Under the pieces are notes generated by a model. It was not told the origin of the DNA. It saw only the letters and a program-made list of their open reading frames with translations, and did no database searches. DNA of 64,000 nucleotides, taken from the NCBI RefSeq assembly GCF_017352115.1, contig NZ_CP071448.1, positions 1,635,001 through 1,699,000 of the forward strand. The letters run 5' to 3'. Positions within the stretch are counted from its first letter, which is position 1, and every line of letters begins with the position of its first letter. This DNA is from Flavobacterium endoglycinae (GTDB taxonomy: Bacteria > Bacteroidota > Bacteroidia > Flavobacteriales > Flavobacteriaceae). The translations under genes and the position numbers were made by a program. Positions 43,173-52,057 of this stretch are shown here, in pieces.

Positions 43173-44438
43173 TTATTCTGATCGTAAAGCATCTACAGGC
43201 TTCACACTTATTGCGGTTTGCGCTGGGATAAATCCTGCCAGCAAACCAGATCCAACTAATATTATTAAGGCAACAAATACCACTCGCAGATCGACACTTG
43301 GATTAGCAAACATCGTGTCACTTCCCGGCGGCATCGATTCTAAAGCCATATTTAAAAGTGCAATTACTCCTGTTGCGAAAGCAATTCCTAACATCCCTGA
43401 AACGATCGTTAAAAAGATAGATTCTGTTAAAATTTGTCCGCGGATTGCTGCTGGTGTCGCTCCTAAAGCTCTTCTGATTCCGATTTCTTTAGTACGTTCT
43501 TTCACCACAATCAGCATAATATTTGAAATCCCGATTACTCCCGAAATCAAAACTAATGATCCTACGAAGTAAGCAATTACATTTAAAATATTAAACAAAC
43601 TTTGTACTTTGTTGAATTGTTCATACAAGTCAAAATTTCCAACGGCTCTGTCATCACTTGGATGTATAGAGTGCAATGACTTAATAATTTCAAGGATTTT
43701 TGGTTTTAAATCAGTAATAGAAGTTTCATCTTTTGCTGTAATCGCCATCCATCCTACTTTATCTCCATAGTTGAAAGCCTGTTGAAATGTAGTAAACGGA
43801 ATAAAGATATTTTTCTGCTCCTGTTCTGCATTTCCTCCCTGTTGTTTGGATTTATAAACACCGACCACCATAAAATTGATGCCGTTTATTTTGATGTAAG
43901 TTCCTATTACTTCTTCCTCTTTTCCGTATAATTCGCTGATAACTCCTTTACCAATCACCGCTACTTTTCGTTTTTCCTGAATATCCTGCTGGTTCATAAA
44001 CCTTCCTTTTTCTATATCCATCGGCTGCTGTTTGATTAGCTCTGGATAATCGCCATAAATAGTAAAAGAAGAAGTTTTAGTACCACGAACGACGTTATTA
44101 GTTCCATTAAAATCCCCCAATTGATTTCTTGGTGAAACGTATAATAAATCTGGAAGTGCGGCTTTTAAAGCTGCCACATCGCTGTTTCTAAAATCATAAC
44201 GTCGTGTTTTTGGCAAACCTTTATAGGCTTTAGAAGTTGTCTGGCTCCACATAAACATGGTATTTGTGGCAATTCCGTCAAATCCTTTTTTTACACCGTT
44301 TTCCAATCCTTTTCCAGCTGCCAGCAATATTACCAAAATAAATATGCCCCAGAACACTCCAAATGCAGTCAGAATGGTTCTGAATACATTGGCCGTCAAT
44401 GCCTGTAAAATCTCGTCCCAATTATCTTTACTAAACAT
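43173..44438 (-). CDS. ABC transporter permease (MacB-type), second
   Basis: 421 residues. Type VII ABC exporter permease: helix near the N-terminus (21-45), a large periplasmic MacB-PCD domain (about 50-270) and three C-terminal helices containing ISNIMLIVVKERTKEIGIRRALGATPAAIRGQIL, the coupling signature. It shares its plan with the first permease and starts 3 bases after it; the pair probably forms a heterodimer served by the single ATPase gene (inference). Confidence 0.93.
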   Translation of the reverse strand: MFSKDNWDEILQALTANVFRTILTAFGVFWGIFILVILLAAGKGLENGVKKGFDGIATNTMFMWSQTTSKAYKGLPKTRRYDFRNSDVAALKAALPDLLYVSPRNQLGDFNGTNNVVRGTKTSSFTIYGDYPELIKQQPMDIEKGRFMNQQDIQEKRKVAVIGKGVISELYGKEEEVIGTYIKINGINFMVVGVYKSKQQGGNAEQEQKNIFIPFTTFQQAFNYGDKVGWMAITAKDETSITDLKPKILEIIKSLHSIHPSDDRAVGNFDLYEQFNKVQSLFNILNVIAYFVGSLVLISGVIGISNIMLIVVKERTKEIGIRRALGATPAAIRGQILTESIFLTIVSGMLGIAFATGVIALLNMALESMPPGSDTMFANPSVDLRVVFVALIILVGSGLLAGFIPAQTAISVKPVDALRSE

Positions 44439-44441
44439 AAT

Positions 44442-45686
44442 TTATTCGTCTCTAAGTGCTACAATAGGTTTAATTTTGGCTGCTCTGTAGGCAGGGAAAA
44501 ATCCGGCTGCGGCTCCAGCAAACACTAACAAAAAGAGTGTTGTTAAAGCCACACTGAAATCAACTTCTGGATTTCTAAAATATTCACTCTGAACCATCGG
44601 TCCCACAAATTCCAAAAGCATTAAACTAGCTAAAAGACCTGTAAATCCAGCAATTGTCGTAATAAAAATAGATTCGTGAAGTATCATTGAAATAATCGAA
44701 AACGGAGAAGCTCCCAATGCTTTTCTAATTCCGATTTCTTTTGTTCTTTCTTTTACAATAATCAACATAATGTTACTCACTCCAACCACTCCGGCAATGA
44801 TGGTACAAATACCCACCCACCAGAAAAACAATCGGATATACAAGTTCAAATCATAAAACTGCTTAGCGTCTTTAACCGAATTATAAACTCCTACGCCACT
44901 GTCATCATCAGGCGCCACAACGTTTTTACTTTTTAATAAGTCTTTTAAATCTTGTGTAAATTTTTCCGACTGAGCCAGCGCTTCATCGTAATTATCGGTC
45001 TTTTTTAGTGTGAAAAACAAATTGCTGATTTTGTCTCCGCCTCCAAAAGTTTTCTGTACAGTTGTTAAAGGTAAATAAGCACGCGTTTCTTCTCTTTCTC
45101 CACCTGGATCAGTAAAAACTCCAATTACTTTGAAACTAATATTGTTAATTAAGATTTCTTCTCCTATCGCTTCTTTATCTTTCAGTAAGTCGGTTTTTAA
45201 TTTCATTCCGATAACAGCCACTTTAGCATTGCTTTCCAAATCTTTGGCATTCACGAAACGTCCCTGAACTATAGTTAAGTTTTCTATTCCTCCATAATCA
45301 GGATCAACTCCTCTATATTGGTAACTTCCTGATTCTTTTCCATACGAAAAAGGTTGTCCCCAATAGTTTTGAGTAGAAGCTCTTAAATCTAATTTGTCTT
45401 CAAATTTTTGAACCGACTGTGAATAATCACTGTTTCGAAACTGGATTTGTCTTCCCGGATTCAATCCTTTGTACTGTTTGGTGGTGGTACCTGACCACAC
45501 TTCGATGATTCCGGCTGCGTCACGTTCAAATTGTTTTTCAATTCCGTTCTGAAGTCCTTTTCCAGCTCCTAACAAAATCACAAGAATAAAAATTCCGGAT
45601 GCCACAGAAACTCCTGTTAGAAAAGTTCTAAGCCGATTCTTTGAAATTGCTTCAAAGATTTCCTGCCAGCGTTCTATATTAAACAT
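44442..45686 (-). CDS. ABC transporter permease (MacB-type), first
   Basis: 414 residues from the ATG at 45686; the longer frame from 45725 adds 13 residues lying inside the ATPase gene. N-terminal helix, periplasmic MacB-PCD region and three C-terminal helices with VSNIMLIIVKERTKEIGIRKALGASPFSIISMIL. It overlaps the ATPase gene by 8 bases, consistent with translational coupling. Confidence 0.93.
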   Translation of the reverse strand: MFNIERWQEIFEAISKNRLRTFLTGVSVASGIFILVILLGAGKGLQNGIEKQFERDAAGIIEVWSGTTTKQYKGLNPGRQIQFRNSDYSQSVQKFEDKLDLRASTQNYWGQPFSYGKESGSYQYRGVDPDYGGIENLTIVQGRFVNAKDLESNAKVAVIGMKLKTDLLKDKEAIGEEILINNISFKVIGVFTDPGGEREETRAYLPLTTVQKTFGGGDKISNLFFTLKKTDNYDEALAQSEKFTQDLKDLLKSKNVVAPDDDSGVGVYNSVKDAKQFYDLNLYIRLFFWWVGICTIIAGVVGVSNIMLIIVKERTKEIGIRKALGASPFSIISMILHESIFITTIAGFTGLLASLMLLEFVGPMVQSEYFRNPEVDFSVALTTLFLLVFAGAAAGFFPAYRAAKIKPIVALRDE

Positions 45687-46380
45687 AAGATGAAGCTCTA
45701 ACTTGTTCAACCATTTTATCGTCAATAATTAATCCGTCTTTCAGGACTACATTTCTCTTGCACATTGCAGCAATATCAGGTTCGTGTGTTACAATTAAAA
45801 TGGTTTTGCCTTCATCGTTAATTCCCTGAATAAGTTCCATAACCTCATATGAAGTTTTAGTATCTAAAGCTCCTGTTGGTTCATCGGCCAATAAAACTTT
45901 TGGATTAGAAGCCAGAGCTCTTGCAATGGCCACACGTTGTTTTTGTCCTCCCGAAAGTTCATTTGGTAAATGATGCGAATGCGAACCTAAACCTACTTTC
46001 TCCAGATATTTTTTGGCAATTTCATATCGCTCTTTTCGTTTCACACCTTGATAGTACAAAGGCATTGCCACATTGTCGAGCGCGCTTTTATAATTGATAA
46101 GATTGAACGACTGAAAAACGAAACCTAAAAATTTATTTCGGTATTTTGAAGCCAGCGTTTCGTTTAATTTTTTAATTGGAGTTTTGTCTAAAATATAACT
46201 GCCAGAATCGGCTTCATCCAGAATTCCTAAAATATTAAGAAGAGTTGATTTTCCAGATCCAGATGATCCCATGATCGCTACTAATTCTCCTTCAGCTATA
46301 TTAAAATTTATTCCTTTTAACACATGCAGCTGTGAACTTCCCATTTTATAGGATTTGTGTAAATCTTTGATTTCGATCAT
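45679..46380 (-). CDS. ABC transporter ATP-binding protein (MacB/LolD type)
   Basis: 233 residues. Walker A GSSGSGKSTLLN (about 38-49), Q-loop FVFQSFNLINY, ABC signature LSGGQKQRVAIARAL and Walker B VLLADEPTGALDTKT are all intact. It energises the two permeases downstream. It is the first gene of a six-gene exporter operon (ATPase, permease, permease, adaptor, TolC, adaptor). No exact Bacteroidota promoter was found in the 177-base gap before it. Confidence 0.96.
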   Translation of the reverse strand: MIEIKDLHKSYKMGSSQLHVLKGINFNIAEGELVAIMGSSGSGKSTLLNILGILDEADSGSYILDKTPIKKLNETLASKYRNKFLGFVFQSFNLINYKSALDNVAMPLYYQGVKRKERYEIAKKYLEKVGLGSHSHHLPNELSGGQKQRVAIARALASNPKVLLADEPTGALDTKTSYEVMELIQGINDEGKTILIVTHEPDIAAMCKRNVVLKDGLIIDDKMVEQVRASSYV

Positions 46381-46526
46381 GGTATTATTAAATTATTTGG
46401 ACAATAATAATGCTTTTTATAAGTAATTTATGATAATAAAACGTTAATAGTTTTGCTTTACTATTTAAATAAGACGGAGTTTGTTATCAAATGTTACACT
46501 TTTTCAGAATAAATTAATAGTTTTCT

Positions 46527-46534
46527 TAATTTTG
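46527..46534 (+). promoter_or_regulatory. Putative -7 box of the DUF4403 gene
   Basis: TAATTTTG, 24 bases before the ATG at 46558. No exact TTG at -33. Confidence 0.4.
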
Positions 46535-46557
46535 CTTCACTTAAAAAATCATCAATT

Positions 46558-47964
46558 ATGAAGTTCTCTTCAACAATCTCTTTGTTTGCGGTAATCGCAA
46601 CATTTTTAAGCTGTTCTTCTACTCAAAAAATAGACACACTTAAACCTGAACCAGATGATGCAAGTCCGTTGGTTTATGATGCAAATCCTTCTTTTATAAA
46701 TCTTCCAATAACTGTAAAACTGAGCGATATTGAATCGCAGACAAATACTTTGCTAAATGGATTGATTTATGAAGACAACAATATCGAAGATGATGATATT
46801 GAGATGAAAATCTGGAAACAGGCTCCCATAAAGATTCAGAACGATCCGGCAAATCCTGATAAGAGAATTAAGACCATTCTTCCTTTAAAGGCTACTATTA
46901 AATATAGAATTGGTACTAAAAAATTAGGAGTTGAACTTTACGATACGAGAGAATTCAACCTTAATGGTGTGATTACTTTATCGAGTGAAACGGCACTGAC
47001 AAATTGGAAATTAAGCACAAAAACGGAATTCAAATCTTTAGACTGGAACGAAAGTCCAACGATGACCATTTTTGGAAAAAATATGCCGATTACGTATTTG
47101 ATTAATCCTGCGATTTCAATTTTCAAATCTAAACTAGAGCACAAAATTGACGAAGCAATTGAAAAATCAATGGATTTTAAGCCGAATGTTTTAAGTGCTT
47201 TGGAAAAAATCTGCACTCCTTTTCAAATGAGCGACACGTATGAAAGCTGGTTAAGAATTGTTCCAGTTGAAATTTATTCGACAAATGCCAAATTGAAAAA
47301 TGATTCTTTTTTAATGGAAATGGGTATGAAGTGCAACATGGAAACCATAGTTGGAAAACAGCCTGAATCGAAATTTAATGCCAGTAAAATTACTTTAAAA
47401 CCAGTGACCAAAATTCCGAATCAGATTTCTGCCAATATTGCAGCGATATCAAGTTATGTGGATGCTTCTAAAATTATGACGAAGAATTTTGCCGGCCAAG
47501 AATTTGGATCAGGAAGTAAAAAAGTAACCGTAAAGAATGTTTCAATCTGGCATAAAGACGGCAAAATGGTTATCGCGCTTGATGTGTTAGGCTCAATAAA
47601 CGGAACGCTTTATTTAAATGGATTTCCGCAATACAATCCACAAACAAAAGAAATTTATTTTGACAAACTGGATTACGTATTAGATACCAAAAGTAAGTTG
47701 ATGCGTACCGCAAACTGGCTGGCGCAAGGATATGTTTTAAGAAAGATGGAAGAAAGCTGCCGTTATTCTATACAGCCTAATCTGGAAGAAGGCAAAAAAA
47801 GCATGGCCACGTATTTAAAAAATTATTCACCAATGCCAGGTGTTTTTGTAAACGGGAAAATGGAGGATATTCAGTTCGACAAAATACAATTAACCAATCA
47901 GGCTATTATTGCATTTATAAAAATCAACGGGACTGTAAATGTTTCTGTAAATGGGTTAAAATAA
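46558..47964 (+). CDS. DUF4403 lipoprotein
   Basis: 468 residues. Lipoprotein signal (FSSTISLFAVIATFLSCSS, Cys20). The mature protein starts with SFINLPITVKLSDIESQTNTLLNGLIYED and ends QIKINGTVNVSVNG-like, matching DUF4403, a family with tubular lipid-binding (TULIP-like/BPI) repeats. Each half has a helix-plus-sheet module (SKLEHKIDEAIEKSMDFKP). Lipid or glycolipid handling in the envelope is a reasonable but unproven guess. Monocistronic, divergent from the exporter operon. Confidence 0.87.
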   Translation: MKFSSTISLFAVIATFLSCSSTQKIDTLKPEPDDASPLVYDANPSFINLPITVKLSDIESQTNTLLNGLIYEDNNIEDDDIEMKIWKQAPIKIQNDPANPDKRIKTILPLKATIKYRIGTKKLGVELYDTREFNLNGVITLSSETALTNWKLSTKTEFKSLDWNESPTMTIFGKNMPITYLINPAISIFKSKLEHKIDEAIEKSMDFKPNVLSALEKICTPFQMSDTYESWLRIVPVEIYSTNAKLKNDSFLMEMGMKCNMETIVGKQPESKFNASKITLKPVTKIPNQISANIAAISSYVDASKIMTKNFAGQEFGSGSKKVTVKNVSIWHKDGKMVIALDVLGSINGTLYLNGFPQYNPQTKEIYFDKLDYVLDTKSKLMRTANWLAQGYVLRKMEESCRYSIQPNLEEGKKSMATYLKNYSPMPGVFVNGKMEDIQFDKIQLTNQAIIAFIKINGTVNVSVNGLK

Positions 47965-47999
47965 GTATTTAAATGATTCGTTTAAAATAAAAAACAAAA

Positions 48000-48398
48000 A
48001 TGGAAAATGTATTTATTTTAGAACATACTTATGAACTTGACGATATAGAAGAAACTAAATTTATTGGAGTTTATACCTCAGAAATTCTTGCAAAAGAAGC
48101 CATTGAAAGATTAAAATCGAAGCCTGGTTTTTGCAGTAGACCAGAAAATTTTGTCATTTCTAAACAGCAATTAAATCAAGATTCTTGGACAGAAGGTTTT
48201 TCTACAATGACTATAATCATGATATCCAATAAGAACAAACAATGGCAACCAGTCCAAGCCGAAATATTAGATAATGAAAATTATAAAATATTTGAATTGT
48301 ACGACAACGATTCTTTGGATGAATTCAAGCATTTAGACATTGTAAAGTGTGAAGAAAGAGATGGAATACTATATGCAGTACAAAAAAAGGCAGAATAA
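48000..48398 (+). CDS. Small soluble protein of unknown function (DUF7336-like)
   Basis: 132 residues, no signal peptide. The N-terminus VFILEHTYELDDIEETKFIGVYTSEILAKEAIERLKSKPGF resembles small DUF7336-type proteins; the rest (EILDNENYKIFELYDNDSLDEFKHLDIVKCEE) is not recognised. Its final codons and stop form half of a 32-bp palindrome shared with the convergent gene, so both proteins end in KKAE. Confidence 0.65.
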   Translation: MENVFILEHTYELDDIEETKFIGVYTSEILAKEAIERLKSKPGFCSRPENFVISKQQLNQDSWTEGFSTMTIIMISNKNKQWQPVQAEILDNENYKIFELYDNDSLDEFKHLDIVKCEERDGILYAVQKKAE

Positions 48399-48414
48399 TT
48401 ATTCTGCCTTTTTT
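48383..48414. terminator. 32-bp palindromic bidirectional terminator across two stop codons
   Basis: AAAAAAGGCAGAATAA (48383-48398) and its exact complement TTATTCTGCCTTTTTT (48399-48414) abut. The centre is the junction between the two convergent stop codons, and each strand ends in a T-run. Confidence 0.88.
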
Positions 48415-48662
48415 GTTTTAGAACGGTACATCTTATAAATAAGAAAACCTATTATGGCTACTAGTAAATACGGAATCACCATTAGAAAAACAATTCCGTC
48501 GTTTACAGCTTCAGCTTTTTTTACGTTTGAATCTCCTGCAAGTGCAGCACGGCACATAGCACATTGTGCATTGGAAGAAATCCCTATTAGGAAAAGACAA
48601 ATCCCAAAAAATATATTTTGAAATTTCGAATTTGAGTCTTTGATTTTATTTTTAGTAAACAT
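48399..48662 (-). CDS. Small membrane protein with periplasmic CxxC
   Basis: 87 residues. A first hydrophobic segment (17-33) ending SSNAQ looks like a cleavable signal, immediately followed by CAMCRAALAGDS, a CxxC motif in the periplasm, then a second helix (58-78) and a basic tail. It is the last gene of a SCO-DUF420 set, overlapping the DUF420 gene by 11 bases. A role in copper or thiol chemistry during oxidase assembly is possible from motif and context only. Confidence 0.7.
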   Translation of the reverse strand: MFTKNKIKDSNSKFQNIFFGICLFLIGISSNAQCAMCRAALAGDSNVKKAEAVNDGIVFLMVIPYLLVAIIGFLIYKMYRSKTKKAE

Positions 48663-49236
48663 AATAAGGCGAAATCATTAAATAAACTATAACTCCTGTA
48701 ACCGCTACATACAACCAAAGCGGAAAAGTTATTTTAGCAATTTTTCTATGTTTGTCAAAACGTTGAGCGAGCGCTCTAACATATGTAACCAATACAAATG
48801 GTATAATAACAATTGATAAGATAATATGCGTAATTAAAATGAAAGCATAAACATATCTAATAGCTCCTACTTTTGCTTTTTCAACTGCATCTAAAATTCC
48901 GTCATGATTAACATCACCAAATTTAGTTGAGTCAGCTGTCATATGATAAGCAACATACATACCCAAAAATGCTAATGACAAAGCTATTGCAAAAGTCATT
49001 AAACGTTCGTGCAATTTTAATTTTCCATTTTTAACAGCTATTACTGCTGCGATCAAAACGATCGCAGTAATACCATTTGTAGCAGAATAAATTGGAGGTA
49101 AAAATGAAAGCGGCTCTACGTGTATTCCAAAGTCTTTTAATTTTACCGCAAACAAAATCCCCACAAGTAACGGTACTATAATCGAAACGGCTATAATATA
49201 TTTATTGTATTTTTTTTCTAATGATTGATCTTCCAT
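48652..49236 (-). CDS. DUF420 membrane protein
   Basis: 194 residues with five predicted helices (about 15-34, 45-66, 78-96, 128-150, 170-190). The HLILSIVIIPFVLVTYVRAL-like stretch and LPPIYSATNGITA, together with several helix histidines, fit DUF420, a family near cytochrome-oxidase assembly genes (YozB/CtaM-like). It lies between SCO (2 bases) and the CxxC peptide gene. Probably acts in haem-copper oxidase maturation (inference). Confidence 0.85.
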   Translation of the reverse strand: MEDQSLEKKYNKYIIAVSIIVPLLVGILFAVKLKDFGIHVEPLSFLPPIYSATNGITAIVLIAAVIAVKNGKLKLHERLMTFAIALSLAFLGMYVAYHMTADSTKFGDVNHDGILDAVEKAKVGAIRYVYAFILITHIILSIVIIPFVLVTYVRALAQRFDKHRKIAKITFPLWLYVAVTGVIVYLMISPYYVY

Positions 49237-49238
49237 TT

Positions 49239-49928
49239 TTATTCTTCTAATAGTATTTTAATATCTTCCTGAATCTCTCTAACGCCTTTTTTATCTAAAC
49301 CGTCGTAATAAATATTTGGGTTTCCAAATTCATCTTTTCGACAGCGTATATTTCCGTCTTTATCAATTAAAGCAAATAATCCCGAATGTTCAAAACCTCC
49401 GCTTACTTTTGAATTTTCTCCAGCATACAAGTTAAATCCTTTGTTTGACAAATCCATAATAGTTTGTCGGTCTCCAGTTAAGAAATTCCAGTTTGATGAT
49501 TTTACACCTAACAATTTAGCGTGATCTTTTAAAACCTGTGGAGTATCATGAACTGGATCGATTGTGATAGAAACAATTCCGAAATTAGGATTTCCGAAGA
49601 ATGTTTTTTCAATTTCCAGCATACTCAAATTCATCTTTGGACAGATTGAGGGACAGGTTGTAAAGAAAAATTCCAAAACATATACTTTTCCTTTATACGT
49701 TTCATTTGAAATTTTAACGTTGTCTTGATTGGTTAATTCAAATTTTGGAGCTTTCCCAATCGTAATTAATTTAGTGTCCGATTTTGAGTTTTTAGAACCT
49801 ACGTTATCTAAACGATTTCCTTTTACTACATCATCATTTTTGATTCTATCAACAATTTTTGGCACTGCATAAATTCCGAAAATCAAAATAATAAACGAAA
49901 TCCCGATATAAGATTTATTTTTAAACAT
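49239..49928 (-). CDS. SCO-family copper chaperone (SCO1/SenC)
   Basis: 229 residues. One N-terminal helix (8-23), then a thioredoxin fold with the copper-binding CPSICPK (Cys92 and Cys96) and His181 in FEHSGLFALID. SCO proteins deliver copper to the CuA site of cytochrome oxidase or maintain its cysteines. It follows the cysteine-less paralogue by 11 bases and precedes DUF420. Confidence 0.94.
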   Translation of the reverse strand: MFKNKSYIGISFIILIFGIYAVPKIVDRIKNDDVVKGNRLDNVGSKNSKSDTKLITIGKAPKFELTNQDNVKISNETYKGKVYVLEFFFTTCPSICPKMNLSMLEIEKTFFGNPNFGIVSITIDPVHDTPQVLKDHAKLLGVKSSNWNFLTGDRQTIMDLSNKGFNLYAGENSKVSGGFEHSGLFALIDKDGNIRCRKDEFGNPNIYYDGLDKKGVREIQEDIKILLEE

Positions 49929-49939
49929 GTGAAGTAATT

Positions 49940-50581
49940 TTAAAGTTGTTTAGTAGCGTTGTGGTTCTTCTTTAAGGCAGCGCGGTATTCATACAAAACG
50001 ATTTTGAAATCATCCAGCATTTCATTGCTCAATTCAGATGGATGGAAAGTATCGTATCCTTCTTTATAATCTTTCTCTTCATTTCTGCCTCTCAGATTTC
50101 TTTCTTTGTCAACAATAAAAACATTTGAAGTTCCCAAATTATCATTCAGCTTTCCTTTTAAATGCATCTGATTGTAAAATGCCTGAATTTGATCTGGTGA
50201 TGCAAAAATAAAATTCCATCCAGAAACATCTGTAAAAGGTTTTAAGGCGTCTACTAATTTCTGTGCGTCAGCTTCTGTTCCTAACGGACAAACAACAACA
50301 AACTGAAGATCTTCAAATCCGTGGTAACGTTTGTATATTTTTTCATTAAGATTAAAGTAATTTCCTCTGTTCGCTAAAATATCTGAACCGGAAAAACCTA
50401 AAACTGTTATTTTATTATTGAGAGAAACTTTTTTACCATCTAAGGATTTCCAATCGCCAAAGTCGGCAATTTTAGGAGTAATTACGGGAAGTTTTGTAAA
50501 ACTGTTTACACCCGAGGCAAAAAATAAATAGGCAACAATTGGCAAAACAAAAAGTGCAAAAAGAACTATATTTTTTTTCAT
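49940..50581 (-). CDS. Thioredoxin-fold membrane-anchored protein lacking the SCO cysteines
   Basis: 213 residues from the ATG at 50581 (27 extra bases upstream are open). An N-terminal helix (3-21) precedes a domain whose layout follows SCO: IADFGDWKSLDGKKVSL, then ITVLGFSGSDILANRG where SCO has its CxxxC strand, and NVFIVDKERNLRGR near the end. No cysteines are present at those positions, so it cannot bind copper the usual way. It is first in the SCO-DUF420-CxxC set. It may be a structural partner; the family is unnamed to me. Confidence 0.7.
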   Translation of the reverse strand: MKKNIVLFALFVLPIVAYLFFASGVNSFTKLPVITPKIADFGDWKSLDGKKVSLNNKITVLGFSGSDILANRGNYFNLNEKIYKRYHGFEDLQFVVVCPLGTEADAQKLVDALKPFTDVSGWNFIFASPDQIQAFYNQMHLKGKLNDNLGTSNVFIVDKERNLRGRNEEKDYKEGYDTFHPSELSNEMLDDFKIVLYEYRAALKKNHNATKQL

Positions 50582-50605
50582 TGTTTTAACGGAAGTTTGG
50601 AGGTA

Positions 50606-50613
50606 CAAAAATA
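50606..50613 (-). promoter_or_regulatory. Putative -7 box of the SCO-DUF420 unit
   Basis: Minus-strand TATTTTTG, 25 bases before the start at 50581, directly downstream of the terminator of the oxidase-subunit operon, whose last base it touches. Confidence 0.38.
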
Positions 50614-50643
50614 AAAAAAGCTCCGTTAACCGGAGCTTTTTTT
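50613..50643 (-). terminator. Terminator of the cyoE-oxidase operon
   Basis: AAAAAAAGCTCCG (50613-50625) pairs perfectly with CGGAGCTTTTTTT (50631-50643) over a 5-base loop, after the subunit IV gene. Confidence 0.9.
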
Positions 50644-50658
50644 CGAATTAATATCATG

Positions 50659-51009
50659 TTAAAAATTCCATTTAATAGTAGAATCTTTAAAAACCCCATA
50701 AATATAGTGTCCTTCTGTTAACAGGATGAACAATAAATATAATACTAGGAAAATAACTGGTGATACAACAGACCATCTAAGGCTGCTTTTTTCACCTTCC
50801 ATGTGCATAAATGCCCATACAATATAATAAGCTTTGAATATTGTTAAAATATAAAATATCCAGTTTAATAAGTTTAAACCAACAAAATGATTAAACTCTA
50901 ATACTCCCGGTTTATAGATACCTAAAATAACTTCTACTGTAGTTACTACCGATAGTAATCCAAAAACAAACCAGATTCTTTTTGTATTTGATGCGTGCTC
51001 GTGTGACAT
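50659..51009 (-). CDS. Cytochrome c oxidase subunit IV
   Basis: 116 residues with three helices (about 10-30, 43-66, 79-100). The pattern NWIFYILTIFKAYYIVWAFMHMEGE matches the caa3/prokaryotic subunit IV family. It is the last gene of the operon, 19 bases after the 328-residue subunit III. Subunits I and II are not in this window. Confidence 0.87.
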   Translation of the reverse strand: MSHEHASNTKRIWFVFGLLSVVTTVEVILGIYKPGVLEFNHFVGLNLLNWIFYILTIFKAYYIVWAFMHMEGEKSSLRWSVVSPVIFLVLYLLFILLTEGHYIYGVFKDSTIKWNF

Positions 51010-51028
51010 AATAATTAAATTCTAAAAA

Positions 51029-52015
51029 TTAAACTAGGTAGAAAACTGTAAATACAAATACCCAAACTAAATCTACGAAGTGCCAGTATAAACCAACTTT
51101 CTCTACCATTTCGTAGCTTCTTCTTTTCTCGTAAGTTCCTAATAATACATTAAAGAAAATAATGATGTTAATGATAACTCCAGAGAATACGTGGAATCCG
51201 TGGAATCCTGTAATGAAAAAGAAGAAATCAGCGAATAATTTACTACCATATTCATTTCTGATTAGGTTCGCACCTTCTACTACATATTTTGCGTCTGCTA
51301 AACGAGCTTCAGATTCTTGTCTTGAAAGAACTGTTTTTTTCTTTTCAGCAGTAAGTTTTTCTGTTCTGATTAATAATTCAGGGTGTGCTTTAAAACCAGC
51401 TTGTACTTCTGCTACAGAATAAGTTGGTAATGATTGTGCATCTTCCATGAACCATGTTGTTTTGCTTCTTGTTAAAGCTTCTCTTTGTTCTGGCAATTTT
51501 ACTGCAAATTCTTCAAGAGCTACTCTTTTACCATCTTTATCAACAAACTGCAATAAACTTCCTCCTGCTGTTTCTACTGCACCATATTCTCCTTTAATGA
51601 AGTTTTTCCATTCCCAAGCTTGAGAACCAACGAAAATTAAACCTCCAATAATAGTTAAGAACATGTAAACAGCCACTTTTGTTTTCTTTAATTGGTGACC
51701 TGCATCAACAGCTAAAACCATTGTTACAGATGAGAAAATCAAGATAAAAGTCATTAAGGCTACATAATACATTGGAGCCGCAACACCATGCATAAAAGGA
51801 AAGTGAGTAAACACTTCATCAGCCAATGGCCAAGTTTCAATAAATTTAAATCTAGAAAAACCATAAGCTCCTAAGAATCCAGAGAATGTTAAGGCATCTG
51901 ATACGATAAAAAACCACATCATCATTTTACCATAACTTGATCCTAACGGCTGGATTTCATGACCGCCTCCCCAAGTTTTTTCGTCGTTGTTTGCAGTAGT
52001 AACTGTCGCTTCCAT
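51029..52015 (-). CDS. Cytochrome c oxidase subunit III with a large soluble insertion
   Basis: 328 residues. Helices fit subunit III (MMMWFFIVSDALTFSGFLGAYGF; FFFFITGFHGFHVFSGVI; VGLYWHFVDLVWVFVFTVFYLV). Between the helix ending near 138 and the one starting near 260 lies an inserted soluble stretch of about 115 residues, charged and helical (KLPEQREALTRSKTT, LTAEKKKTVLSRQESEARL). Ordinary subunit III lacks such an insert. It may bind another subunit or cytochrome c; that is inference. Operon position: third. Confidence 0.92.
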   Translation of the reverse strand: MEATVTTANNDEKTWGGGHEIQPLGSSYGKMMMWFFIVSDALTFSGFLGAYGFSRFKFIETWPLADEVFTHFPFMHGVAAPMYYVALMTFILIFSSVTMVLAVDAGHQLKKTKVAVYMFLTIIGGLIFVGSQAWEWKNFIKGEYGAVETAGGSLLQFVDKDGKRVALEEFAVKLPEQREALTRSKTTWFMEDAQSLPTYSVAEVQAGFKAHPELLIRTEKLTAEKKKTVLSRQESEARLADAKYVVEGANLIRNEYGSKLFADFFFFITGFHGFHVFSGVIINIIIFFNVLLGTYEKRRSYEMVEKVGLYWHFVDLVWVFVFTVFYLV

Positions 52016-52057
52016 AAAAGATATTCGTTAAAAAGTTCCCAAATTTACGTTTTTTTC

